A stretch of DNA of 64,000 nucleotides from Pseudomonadota bacterium. GTDB lineage: Bacteria > Pseudomonadota > Gammaproteobacteria > Burkholderiales > Burkholderiaceae_B. Positions 43,589-51,581 of the stretch are shown piece after piece. Under the pieces are notes generated by a model. That model saw only the letters and a program-made list of their open reading frames with translations. It was not told where the DNA came from and ran no database searches. The stretch lies in the NCBI GenBank assembly GCA_023439305.1, contig JAEXOO010000028.1, forward strand, positions 124,001 to 188,000, given 5' to 3'. A program made the position numbers and the translations under genes. Each line of letters opens with the position of its first letter. Position 1 is the first letter of the stretch.

Positions 43589-44554
43589 CTAATCGATGGA
43601 AATGTTGCCGGCCTTGATGACCTGCAGCCATTTCTCGGTATCCCGCTGCTCCAATTCGGCCAGTTGCTCAGGTGTGCTCAACAAAGGAATAGCGCCATGC
43701 ATGGACAAGCGCTCCACTACTTCGGGCTGTTGCAGGCTGCGATTGATCTGCTCATTAAGCTTGCGGATCACCTCTGGCGGCGTCCCCTTGGGGACATAGA
43801 CGGCAAACCATGTATTGGCCTCGAAACCGGGCAGCACGGTTTCGTCCAGAGTAGGAACATCCGGCTGCTCCCGGGTTCGCTCTTTAGTAGTGGCCGCCAA
43901 AGCCCGCAAAGTCCCAGCCTCGATATGCTTGAGCACGGCCGGACCCTGCTCGATCACCATATCCACCCGCTCGGCCAACAAATCGACGATCATGGCTCCG
44001 CTGCCCTTGTAGGGGACATGCAGCATGTCTATGCCCGCCTGCTGCTTGAAGAGCTCGGGAAATACGTGTTGGGACGTGCCCATGCCAGCCGATGCGTAGG
44101 CGTATTTAGTGCCGTCCTGCTTGATCATGGCAATCAAGTCCTGGATGCTCTTTGCCGGATGATTGGCCGGCACGACCACATACGACGGCAAGTTTGCCAA
44201 GGTAGCGACTGGCGCCAGCCGATCCTGGGCCTCGTGCATGTTCTTGAGCAGGGACGGCAGGATGGCATGCAATGACACCGCGCCTACGACCATGGTGTAG
44301 CCGTCGGGCTCGGAGCGTGACACATTCTCTGCGCCTATGACCCCCGATGCTCCTGGCCTGTTTTCGACCACCACCGGTTGCCCCCATGCCTGATGCAAGC
44401 GCTCAGCAACGACGCGAGCCAACATGTCCGTAGCCCCGCCAGGGGGGTAAGGCGCGACGATGCGCAGCGGCCGATCGGGATACTCCGCTTGAGCGGCGCC
44501 TGCCCCCAACGCCGCCACGGCCAGACAGGCAACAGAGAAAAAAAAGCGAAACAT
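43589..44554 (-). CDS. Bug-family periplasmic binding protein of the pyridine operon
   Basis: TctC-type binding protein of 321 residues with a signal peptide ending QAEYP near residue 24, then PDRPLRIVAPYPPGGATDML, VVENRPGASGVIG and LHVPYKGSGA. ATG 44554 is favoured over ATG 44575 because AAGGAG is 6 bases before it. As first gene of the operon it probably binds the pyridine carboxylate or an intermediate. No TctAB membrane genes are encoded in the window. Confidence 0.9.
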   Translation of the reverse strand: MFRFFFSVACLAVAALGAGAAQAEYPDRPLRIVAPYPPGGATDMLARVVAERLHQAWGQPVVVENRPGASGVIGAENVSRSEPDGYTMVVGAVSLHAILPSLLKNMHEAQDRLAPVATLANLPSYVVVPANHPAKSIQDLIAMIKQDGTKYAYASAGMGTSQHVFPELFKQQAGIDMLHVPYKGSGAMIVDLLAERVDMVIEQGPAVLKHIEAGTLRALAATTKERTREQPDVPTLDETVLPGFEANTWFAVYVPKGTPPEVIRKLNEQINRSLQQPEVVERLSMHGAIPLLSTPEQLAELEQRDTEKWLQVIKAGNISID

Positions 44555-44609
44555 GAGCGTCTCCTTAGTGGACATTCCAGCACTAATTAATGTTAATATT
44601 CTGCTAGAC

Positions 44610-44635
44610 AGAACGTTGATCCGTTCTACAGAACG
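44610..44635. promoter_or_regulatory. Putative IclR operator between the divergent genes
   Basis: AGAACG (44610-44615), CGTTCT (44622-44627) and AGAACG (44630-44635) give one inverted and one direct repeat of the same 6-mer in the 128-base gap between the pyridine operon and the IclR gene. Spacing and symmetry suit an IclR dimer of dimers. Confidence 0.55.
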
Positions 44636-44682
44636 AATAATACGCAGTTGCCCCCTGCATGAATACTAGGGAGAATCCCCAC

Positions 44683-45390
44683 ATGGACAATGACAGCAAA
44701 GGCGATCGCATCGCCGCCCTAGAGCGCGCCATCGCCATTCTCGACGCGTTCAGGCCTTACGAACACTCCGCTTCGCTACAGACGCTGTCTGTGCGAACAG
44801 GGCTGTATAAAAGCACCTTGCTGCGACAACTCAAGACCTTGATAGCCGAACACTGCGTCGTGCGTCTGGCCGACGGCACCTATCAGCTAGGCGCACGCGT
44901 TCTGCATTGGGCCAGCGTATATCGCACATCCTTGAATTTCGACCAGCATGTCCCGCCGGTCTTGGCGGAGCTGGTGCACCTCACTGGGGAAGGCGCCTCT
45001 TTCTTCACGCGAGAAGGCGACACGCGAGTCTGCCTCTATCGGGCTGACTCGCCGAAAGAACTCCGAGACCATATCCGCCAGGGAGACCTGCTTCCTTTGG
45101 ACAAAGGCGCCGCAGGCCGGGCTCTGCTTGTATACGAAAACGCGGCCTCGGCCGCGCAGGCGCCTTCGCCCCCCGTCATTGTCTCCATGGGCGAGCGCGA
45201 AGCCGAAATCGCAGCCATTGCTTCACCGGTATTTGATCACTCCGGCCTGTGCGGGGTCGTAGCCCTCTCCGGACCAGCGACACGTTTTCATCCCCAGGCC
45301 GTTCAGTCATTCTCTGTCCAGTTGCTGGACGCCACCCGCAGGCTCAGCGCCACGCTGGGCGGGCACGCCTTGTTCGCTCGCTACGAATAG
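44683..45390 (+). CDS. IclR-family transcriptional regulator of the pyridine operon
   Basis: The 235-residue protein has an N-terminal winged helix (ALERAIAILDAF, then TGLYKSTLLRQLKTL) and a C-terminal IclR effector domain with FFTREGDTRVCLYRADSP and PLDKGAAGRALL. It is divergent from the catabolic operon and is its likely regulator. ATG 44683 is selected since AGGGAGA (44668-44674) is correctly placed; ATG 44659 is an alternative. Known nicotinate clusters mostly use MarR-type NicR, so an IclR regulator is a deviation. Confidence 0.88.
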   Translation: MDNDSKGDRIAALERAIAILDAFRPYEHSASLQTLSVRTGLYKSTLLRQLKTLIAEHCVVRLADGTYQLGARVLHWASVYRTSLNFDQHVPPVLAELVHLTGEGASFFTREGDTRVCLYRADSPKELRDHIRQGDLLPLDKGAAGRALLVYENAASAAQAPSPPVIVSMGEREAEIAAIASPVFDHSGLCGVVALSGPATRFHPQAVQSFSVQLLDATRRLSATLGGHALFARYE

Positions 45391-45449
45391 CCGCCTCCAC
45401 GGACAAGCCGCCCGCCAGTCCACCTATTTCCAGCAGGCGGCCAAAGCCG

Positions 45450-45478
45450 CGCAGAAGCGCCTTCACGGCGATTCTGCG
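45450..45478. terminator. Hairpin between the convergent IclR and GntR genes
   Basis: CGCAGAAGCGCC (45450-45461) and GGCG-A-TTCTGCG (45467-45478) form a stem of about 11 bp with one bulged base. No T run follows on either strand, so it may be a Rho-aided or RNA-end hairpin shared by both genes. Confidence 0.4.
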
Positions 45479-45501
45479 ACACCATTCACATTCGAGGCAA
45501 A

Positions 45502-46263
45502 TTAAGCGCTGATGCTGTTCACCAGCAGATCCGCCGGCCCCAGCGCGGGCGAATCGCCTTTTTTCTCGCGCGCATTGCGCATTTCCTGAATCAGCAGACG
45601 CTTGTTGTCGCGGCTGCGATAAGCATGCTCGCGCATCAGGGATTCGGCTCGGCTGGCTTCACCGCGCACCAGGGCCTGCAGCACGTCTTCGTGGTCAGTC
45701 TGGGCCCGGGTGACAAATGACGTCGCCAATCGAGTAGGCACCGTTGCCAGCGCCAACGAGCCTGGCCCCACGAACGGCATTTTGTTGTTGTGTTCCAGCG
45801 CCGATACCAATGCGCTGTTGCCGCAGGCTTGTATCAACACATCGTGAAAGCGCTGGTTGACCTTGCGCCAGGCCTGCGCATCCACCGCCTGGCTTTCTGC
45901 ATGCAATGCCTGCTCTACCAATGCGCGCCCCGCCTGCACGGCTGCCTCCAGCTCAGCCTGCGTCTCGGCGGTCAGGCCTGCCTCGGCAAGCAGGCGCGCC
46001 GCCATCCCTTCCAGGACGCCGCGCACCTCGACGGCATCGCCGATGTTGTCCATGGAAAATACCCGCACCCGGAATCCACGCGAAGGCAATTGCTCCAGCA
46101 GACCTTCTTTCTCCAGTTCGGCAAACGCCAGGCGCAGCGGCGTACGCGACACTCCCAGTCGGGCTGCATAGTGCAGCTCGGTCAGGCGTTCGCCCGGGCG
46201 CACCTCACCGGAAAGAATGATCTCCCGAAGCGCAGAAATAACACGGTCTGTTTGAACGGCCAT
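45502..46263 (-). CDS. GntR-family (FCD/FadR-type) transcriptional regulator
   Basis: The 253-residue regulator has an N-terminal winged helix (VISALREIILSGEVRPGERL, LHYAARLGVSRTPLRLAFAEL) and an all-helical FCD effector domain with conserved metal-site residues in MEHNNKMPF-like and HEDVLQALVRGEASRAE segments. ATG 46263 matches the family N-terminus, although its ribosome-binding site is weak; the frame extends to 46335. Divergent from the aromatic operon, it most likely binds the three TTGCATGCAA palindromes in between and represses it until an aromatic metabolite is present. Confidence 0.88.
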   Translation of the reverse strand: MAVQTDRVISALREIILSGEVRPGERLTELHYAARLGVSRTPLRLAFAELEKEGLLEQLPSRGFRVRVFSMDNIGDAVEVRGVLEGMAARLLAEAGLTAETQAELEAAVQAGRALVEQALHAESQAVDAQAWRKVNQRFHDVLIQACGNSALVSALEHNNKMPFVGPGSLALATVPTRLATSFVTRAQTDHEDVLQALVRGEASRAESLMREHAYRSRDNKRLLIQEMRNAREKKGDSPALGPADLLVNSISA

Positions 46264-46320
46264 GGCAGGTCGAATGTGGTTGCGGAGCCGACAGTGTAAC
46301 TCAGACCTTTGCCTGCACGA

Positions 46321-46423
46321 TTGCATGCAAAGCACTTGATCAAGATCAAAATTGCATGCAATAATGGATTTAAATAACGATTAATTGACAAAAAACAGTG
46401 TCTTGCTTCTTTTTTGCATGCAA
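46321..46423. promoter_or_regulatory. Three TTGCATGCAA palindromes, probable GntR operators
   Basis: The perfect 10-bp palindrome TTGCATGCAA occurs at 46321-46330, 46352-46361 and 46414-46423, at centre distances of 31 and 62 bases, that is three and six helical turns. All lie in the gap between the GntR gene and the first aromatic gene. A fourth copy is inside the FAH-family gene (46604-46613). A TTGACA hexamer at 46385-46390 sits between copies 2 and 3. Confidence 0.7.
46336..46349. promoter_or_regulatory. FNR/ANR-type box
   Basis: TTGATCAAGATCAA matches the consensus TTGAT-N4-ATCAA at all ten fixed positions. It lies between the first two GntR-type palindromes, so the oxygen-sensing regulator could modulate this aromatic operon or the GntR gene. 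Confidence 0.55.
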
Positions 46424-46441
46424 GACGATGCTGGAGACCTT

Positions 46442-47287
46442 ATGAAGTTAGTCCGTTTCTCGCACCGGAACAGCACGCGCTGGGGCGCACTGGCACAGGA
46501 CCGCGTGATCCCACTGGATACGGTGTGGCCCATGCTGTCCCAGGGCCTGGAGCAGACACCCGCCACGCTGCAGCAGGCCGCAGACCAGAACAGCCTGCAT
46601 GCATTGCATGCAAACGAAGTGCAATGGCTGCCCCCTGCCGAAGCCTGCAGCAAGATTCTGTGCGTCGGGCTGAACTACGGCCGTCATGTGCTGGAAGGTG
46701 GGCGTGATCTGCCGGCCCATCCTTCCTTGTTCCTGCGCCACCTGGACTCCTTCGTGGGCCACGAACAAGACATCATCCGTCCTGCCTGCTCCACCCAGTT
46801 CGACTTCGAAGGCGAGCTGGCCGTGGTGATCGGCCGGGGCGGCCGCCACATCTCTGTCGAAACGGCCATGGAGCATGTCGCCGGCTACACCTGCATGGGC
46901 GAAAACTCCGTACGAGACTTCCAGAAACACACGGCCCAGGTCACTGCCGGCAAGAACTTCGACCGCAGCGGATCGTTGGGCCCCTGGATCGTCACCGCTG
47001 ACGAAGCTGGCGCCCCCGAGGCCATGACGCTGCAGACCCGCCTGAACGGCGCAGTGATGCAATCGGCCCCCGTATCCGACCTGATTTTTTCCGTTCCCAC
47101 GCTGATCGCCTATATCAGCACCTTCACCACGCTGCGCGCGGGCGATGTCATCGCCACCGGTACGCCTGAAGGCATAGGCTTGCGCCGCACCCCGCCGCTG
47201 TTCATGAAGGCCGGCGACGTGCTGGAAATCGACATCTCCGGCCTGGGCGTGCTGCGCTCGACCGTGGCCGACGAAGCAAACTCTTAA
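46442..47287 (+). CDS. Fumarylacetoacetate hydrolase-family protein
   Basis: Metal-dependent C-C hydrolase or isomerase of 281 residues. The FAH domain shows KILCVGLNYGRHVLEGG, PSLFLRHLDSFVG, the metal ligands in DFEGELAVVIGRGG, and IATGTPEGIGLRR. Start ATG 46442 follows GGAGA at 46431-46435. As first gene of the aromatic operon it probably cleaves the acyclic acylpyruvate produced after ring opening, as fumarylpyruvate hydrolase does in the gentisate pathway. Confidence 0.88.
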   Translation: MKLVRFSHRNSTRWGALAQDRVIPLDTVWPMLSQGLEQTPATLQQAADQNSLHALHANEVQWLPPAEACSKILCVGLNYGRHVLEGGRDLPAHPSLFLRHLDSFVGHEQDIIRPACSTQFDFEGELAVVIGRGGRHISVETAMEHVAGYTCMGENSVRDFQKHTAQVTAGKNFDRSGSLGPWIVTADEAGAPEAMTLQTRLNGAVMQSAPVSDLIFSVPTLIAYISTFTTLRAGDVIATGTPEGIGLRRTPPLFMKAGDVLEIDISGLGVLRSTVADEANS

Positions 47288-47301
47288 TTCAAGGATTCTC
47301 C

Positions 47302-48294
47302 ATGCAGCAAGATGGCGTTCTCTACCTGACCGAACGTGACGTGGTGTCCGTACTGGATATGCCCGCCGCAATCAACGCGCTGGCCGACATGCTGGCCGCG
47401 CAAGGCCGCCAGGCCGTGAAGAACGTGCCCAAGGCGCTGGGCACCTGGGGCGACGGCTGCTCCATGCACGCGCTGGGTTCGGTCATGACCGACGGCGGTC
47501 AATGCGGCTTCAAGACCTGGGTGCATACCCCTCGCGGCGGCGGCTCCATGTTCAGCCTGTTCGATGCGGACACCGGCCGCCTGCAGGCCTTGATCGAAGC
47601 TCGCGCGCTGGGCATGATGCGCACCGCCGCCATCAGCGGCGTGGCCACCCGCGCCCTGGCTCCCCGCGACACACGTGTGGCCGCTCTGATCGGCACCGGC
47701 CCCCAGGCCGTGACCCAACTGGCGGCCCTGGCTGCCGTGCAAGAGCTGGATGAAGTTCGCGTCTACAGCCCCACCGCCGACAAACGCGCTGCATTCGTGA
47801 CCAAGCTGGCCCCCCGCTATGGCTTTGCGCTGCGTGACTGCGCCAGCCTGGAAGAAGCGATGGACGGCGCCGGCATTGTCACCAGCATTACCCGCGCCAC
47901 CGATCCGTTCATTACGCCGGCCCTGATGCAGTCCTGCCAGCACATCAACGCCGTCGGCGCCATTCTGCCCGCCAAGGCCGAACTGGAGCAGGCCGTGGTG
48001 CAGTCCGCCGACCTGATCGTGGTTGATGACAAAGACAACGCCCTGCGCGGATCACGCGAACTGCGCGAGCGCTTTGGCACCGAGGCTGCCGGCTGGAGCG
48101 ATGTGTCTTCCCTGAGCGAACGCCTGGCCCAGAACCTGGGCCGCCCCGAAGGCGCGCGCCTGACGCTGTTCAAGGGCATGGGCATGGGCCTGTCGGATCT
48201 GGCCATGGCCACCACCGTGTATCAAGGCGCGGTCGAGCGCGGACTGGGCATCGCCCTGCCCGCCCAGACACGCCAAAACCTGCTTCTCGATTAA
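47302..48294 (+). CDS. Ornithine cyclodeaminase/mu-crystallin-family enzyme
   Basis: NAD(P)-dependent enzyme of 330 residues; relatives are ornithine cyclodeaminase, ketimine reductases and alanine dehydrogenases. The dinucleotide site is VAALIGTGPQAVTQLAAL (near residue 130), preceded by EARALGMMRTAAISGVAT and followed by ITRATDPFI. It sits 14 bases after the FAH gene in an aromatic operon, where such an enzyme is unexpected. It may handle an imine or amino group left by ring cleavage of an amino-aromatic compound. Confidence 0.82.
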   Translation: MQQDGVLYLTERDVVSVLDMPAAINALADMLAAQGRQAVKNVPKALGTWGDGCSMHALGSVMTDGGQCGFKTWVHTPRGGGSMFSLFDADTGRLQALIEARALGMMRTAAISGVATRALAPRDTRVAALIGTGPQAVTQLAALAAVQELDEVRVYSPTADKRAAFVTKLAPRYGFALRDCASLEEAMDGAGIVTSITRATDPFITPALMQSCQHINAVGAILPAKAELEQAVVQSADLIVVDDKDNALRGSRELRERFGTEAAGWSDVSSLSERLAQNLGRPEGARLTLFKGMGMGLSDLAMATTVYQGAVERGLGIALPAQTRQNLLLD

Positions 48295-48329
48295 ATATAG
48301 TGCGGCCGACACGGCCCAGAGGAACTCTC

Positions 48330-49451
48330 ATGGAAAAAACGTCTAGCCCCTTCGTGGATGTCAGCGGCGCCGCTCCTCGCGAGCAGAATATGTGGCCGTC
48401 CATCGTGATCCCCAAGGAATCCATCGACCTGGAGATCGCTCGCCTGCAGGATATCGCCCGTCCCGACAACGGCCGCCGCGCCAGCATGATCGTGCACCCG
48501 CAGTCCCGCCAGCCCGGCCTGGGCCTGTCGCCCGGCATCGACGTGACCATCAACGTCCTGAACCCCGGCGAGCGCACCTTCAACCTGCGCAAGAACTCGA
48601 ACATGGTCGAGATCTGTATCTCGGGCAGCGGCGTGGCTGTCTGTGACGGCACGCAGACCCGTGTCAGCCGGTTCGACGTGTGGAACACGCCTTCCATGGC
48701 CGTGCACAGCTACTACAACGACAGCAACGCTCCCTGGGTGCGCCTGTCCTACTCCAATGCCCCGCTGCTGGAAAAGCTGGAAATCCATTACGTGGAAGAG
48801 TTCGAAGGCGACATCCCGCCAGCCGACGCCGGCACCACCCCGGCCTCCATTGCCGGCAATACCGACGGCCCGCGCGCCCGTGACCTGGCCCTGCGCGAGC
48901 AGATCACCGAAAACGGCGCCTGGCTGCTGGGCTACGAATGGTTGATCGACATCGACGTAATCGAATCCAAGTCGCTGCACTGGCCGTGGGAAAAAGTATC
49001 CCAATACCTGCCCAGCGTGGAAGATATCGACCGCGGCTACAACGGCCGCCGCCTGTTCGTGCTGTACAACCCCGCTACCGAGCGCCGCATTGGCACCACG
49101 CACAGCTTCTTCGCCACGATTTCCAGCTCGCCGCCGAACAACCACCACATTCCGCACCGCCACAGCTCCGCCGCCATGAACTACTACCTGCGCGGCAACG
49201 GCTACAGCAAAGTCAATGGCGAGCGTCTGGAATGGAAGGAAGGCGACCTGATTCTGTCCGCTCCCGGCTGGGCCATGCACTCGCACCACTCGGGCGACCA
49301 GACCACGTCCGCCCTGACCATCCAGGATCACCCGCTGCAGATCGCCATGGAATCGCTGATCTGGCAGGAGCGCATCAAGGAACCCATTCTGACGCTGGGC
49401 CGCCAAGCCGGTTTCGAAAGCAATCGCGCCCAGTTTGTCGCGGCCAAGTAA
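48330..49451 (+). CDS. Bicupin ring-cleavage dioxygenase (gentisate 1,2-dioxygenase-like)
   Basis: Probably Fe(II)-dependent dioxygenase of 373 residues with two cupin domains (about 75-150 and 270-345). The second carries the metal motif IPHRHSSAAMNYYLRGNG with His-x-His and the later SAPGWAMHSHHSGD. It is related to gentisate and hydroxynaphthoate dioxygenases, but the N-terminal half is divergent. ATG 48330 starts after AGAGGAA. Directly followed by the oxygenase genes, so it should cleave the product of the Rieske oxygenase. Confidence 0.8.
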   Translation: MEKTSSPFVDVSGAAPREQNMWPSIVIPKESIDLEIARLQDIARPDNGRRASMIVHPQSRQPGLGLSPGIDVTINVLNPGERTFNLRKNSNMVEICISGSGVAVCDGTQTRVSRFDVWNTPSMAVHSYYNDSNAPWVRLSYSNAPLLEKLEIHYVEEFEGDIPPADAGTTPASIAGNTDGPRARDLALREQITENGAWLLGYEWLIDIDVIESKSLHWPWEKVSQYLPSVEDIDRGYNGRRLFVLYNPATERRIGTTHSFFATISSSPPNNHHIPHRHSSAAMNYYLRGNGYSKVNGERLEWKEGDLILSAPGWAMHSHHSGDQTTSALTIQDHPLQIAMESLIWQERIKEPILTLGRQAGFESNRAQFVAAK

Positions 49452-49477
49452 GCCGCCCGCACCACAGGAATATCATC

Positions 49478-49963
49478 ATGAGCACAGTTTTGGACACGAT
49501 CGCGCTGCGCATGCAGATCCGCGACTTCTACGATGACTACGCCAACACCCTGGACGAGGTGGATCTGGAAGGCTGGGTGGAGTATTTCACCGAAGACTGC
49601 CACTACCGCGTGATCTCGCAGGAAAACGTAAAGGCCGGCCTGCCCCTGGGCCTGATCTATTGCATGAACAAGAACATGCTGCGGGACCGCGTCACTGCCC
49701 TGCGCGAAACCACCATGTTCGAACCCCGCACGCTGCGCCACTTCATCAGCGGCGTGCGCATCAACCGCATCGAAGACGGCCTGATCCACTCGCAGGCCAG
49801 CTTCATGATCACCGAGGCGCTGTCCGATCAGGAGCCCACCGTCAACCTGGTCGGCCAGTACCAGGACATCCTGGAGCAGACAGAAGAAGGCTTTCTGCTG
49901 CGCCGCCGCGACTGCGTGTATGACAACTACCGCATCCGCAACTCCCTGATCATTCCCGTCTGA
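49478..49963 (+). CDS. Ring-hydroxylating oxygenase small (beta) subunit
   Basis: Non-catalytic structural subunit, 161 residues, SnoaL-like fold. The N-terminal QIRDFYDDYANTLDEVDLEGW and the C-terminal LLRRRDCVYDNYRIRNSLIIPV region are typical of the salicylate/anthranilate group of beta subunits. ATG 49478 follows AGGAA at 49465-49469. Order beta before alpha is inverted relative to nagGH-type operons. Confidence 0.9.
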   Translation: MSTVLDTIALRMQIRDFYDDYANTLDEVDLEGWVEYFTEDCHYRVISQENVKAGLPLGLIYCMNKNMLRDRVTALRETTMFEPRTLRHFISGVRINRIEDGLIHSQASFMITEALSDQEPTVNLVGQYQDILEQTEEGFLLRRRDCVYDNYRIRNSLIIPV

Positions 49964-49983
49964 CGCCCGGCAAGGAGAAAGTC

Positions 49984-51252
49984 ATGAGCTGTAATCACAC
50001 CGAACAAGCGCCGCGCGTGGTCGAGGCCCCTATCGTCATCAACCGCCGCTGGCCTGAAGAAGGCTTCACACGCATCCCGGCCTGGGTCTACACGGACCCC
50101 GCCGTCTACAAAAAAGAAATGGATGTGTTCTTTGCCGGCGACACCTGGAACTACGTCGGTCTGGAATGCGAAGTACCCGAAGTGGGCAGCTTCAAGCGCC
50201 AGTGGATCGGCGACCGCCCCGTGGTGATGGTGCGCAATGAAGACGGCGAGATCAACGTCATCGAAAACCGCTGCGCCCACAAAGGTGCGCAGATCTGCTG
50301 GGAAAACACCGGCAAGGTCACCGACTTCACCTGCCCCTACCACCAGTGGAATTACGACCTGAACGGCAACCTGCAAGGCGTGCCTTTCCGTCGCGGCGCA
50401 CTGGGCAAGGGCGGCATGCCCAAGGACTTCGATCCCAAGAAATGGGGCATCAAGCGCCTGCGCACCGTCAATCGCGGCGGCTCGATCTGGGCCACCTTCT
50501 CCGAGAATGCTCCCAGCTTCGAGGAATACTGCGGCACCGACGTGCTGGCCGAGATCGACCACATGCTGCCCGGCAAGAAGCTGACGCTGCTGGGCTACAG
50601 CCGCCAGCTGATCCCCAGCAACTGGAAGATGTACCTGGAAAACCTGAAGGACCCCTACCACGCCACGCTGCTGCATACCTTTTACATCACCTTCGGCCTG
50701 TGGCGCGCGGACTCCAAGTCCGAGTGCATCCCCACCGGCGGCGGCGCGCACAGCGTGATGGTGTCGCACAACGAGGGCAAGAAGAAGACCGAAGCCACGG
50801 CGGAAATGGAGCGTTTCCGCGATGACCTGCGCATTCTGGATGCGGAAACCGTCACGCCGCGCAAGGAATTCAACGAAGGCCGTGTCGGCGGCGCCTGGAT
50901 CTTCCCGGCTGCGCAGTTCGGCATCCAGGCCAATTCGCTCAAGACGCGCCACGTGATTCCTCGCGGCCCGAACGCCCACGAACTGGTCTTCACCTACTAC
51001 GGCTACGAAGACGACGACGAGGAAATGACCCGTCTGCGCCTGAAGCACGCCAACCTGCTGGGCCCTGCCGGTTTCGTGTCCATGGACGACAGCGAAATGC
51101 TCAAGCAAGTGCAGACCGGCATTTCCGGTTACCCCGACAGCGTCAGCGTCGTGGAAATGGGCGGCCGCGACACCGAGCCCGCCGACTACATGGTCAGCGA
51201 AGTGTTGATCCGCGCCTTCTACAAGTACTACCGCGAGGCCATGGGACTATGA
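49984..51252 (+). CDS. Ring-hydroxylating oxygenase large (alpha) subunit
   Basis: Rieske non-haem iron oxygenase, 422 residues. The Rieske cluster is bound by CAHKG (near residue 95) and CPYHQW, and the mononuclear iron by the His-x4-His of DPYHATLLHTF (near 220) with a later Asp. Sequence is of the salicylate 5-hydroxylase/anthranilate-type clade. Its own ferredoxin and reductase genes follow, so it is a complete three-component system. AAGGAG precedes ATG 49984, and its end overlaps the ferredoxin gene by 4 bases. Confidence 0.92.
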   Translation: MSCNHTEQAPRVVEAPIVINRRWPEEGFTRIPAWVYTDPAVYKKEMDVFFAGDTWNYVGLECEVPEVGSFKRQWIGDRPVVMVRNEDGEINVIENRCAHKGAQICWENTGKVTDFTCPYHQWNYDLNGNLQGVPFRRGALGKGGMPKDFDPKKWGIKRLRTVNRGGSIWATFSENAPSFEEYCGTDVLAEIDHMLPGKKLTLLGYSRQLIPSNWKMYLENLKDPYHATLLHTFYITFGLWRADSKSECIPTGGGAHSVMVSHNEGKKKTEATAEMERFRDDLRILDAETVTPRKEFNEGRVGGAWIFPAAQFGIQANSLKTRHVIPRGPNAHELVFTYYGYEDDDEEMTRLRLKHANLLGPAGFVSMDDSEMLKQVQTGISGYPDSVSVVEMGGRDTEPADYMVSEVLIRAFYKYYREAMGL

Positions 51253-51581
51253 CCACCGAACTGAACTGGATCCTGGCCGCCCAGGCGGGCGATATTTCGC
51301 CCGACACCAATACGCTGCGCGTCGTGATCAACGGCGAAGCCGTGTGTCTGTACCAACTGGAAGACGGCTCGGTGCACGCCACGCAGGACCGCTGCACGCA
51401 CGGCAATGCCAGCCTGGCCGACGGCTATATCGAAGACGGCCTGATCGAATGCCCGCTGCACCAGGGCTGCTTCGACATTCGCACCGGCAAGGCGCGCACC
51501 GCGCCCTGCACCGTCGACCTGAAAACCTACGCCGTCAAAGTTGAAGGCGACGCCATTTACGTGGCCGGAGAGGCGGCATGA
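51249..51581 (+). CDS. Rieske-type ferredoxin of the oxygenase system
   Basis: The 110-residue protein carries the Rieske motifs CTHGNASLADG and CPLHQGCFDI (Cys-x-His and Cys-x2-His) in the compact form used as electron carrier between reductase and oxygenase. Starts in the end of the alpha gene (ATGA overlap) and overlaps the reductase gene by 4 bases. Confidence 0.93.
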   Translation: MTTELNWILAAQAGDISPDTNTLRVVINGEAVCLYQLEDGSVHATQDRCTHGNASLADGYIEDGLIECPLHQGCFDIRTGKARTAPCTVDLKTYAVKVEGDAIYVAGEAA

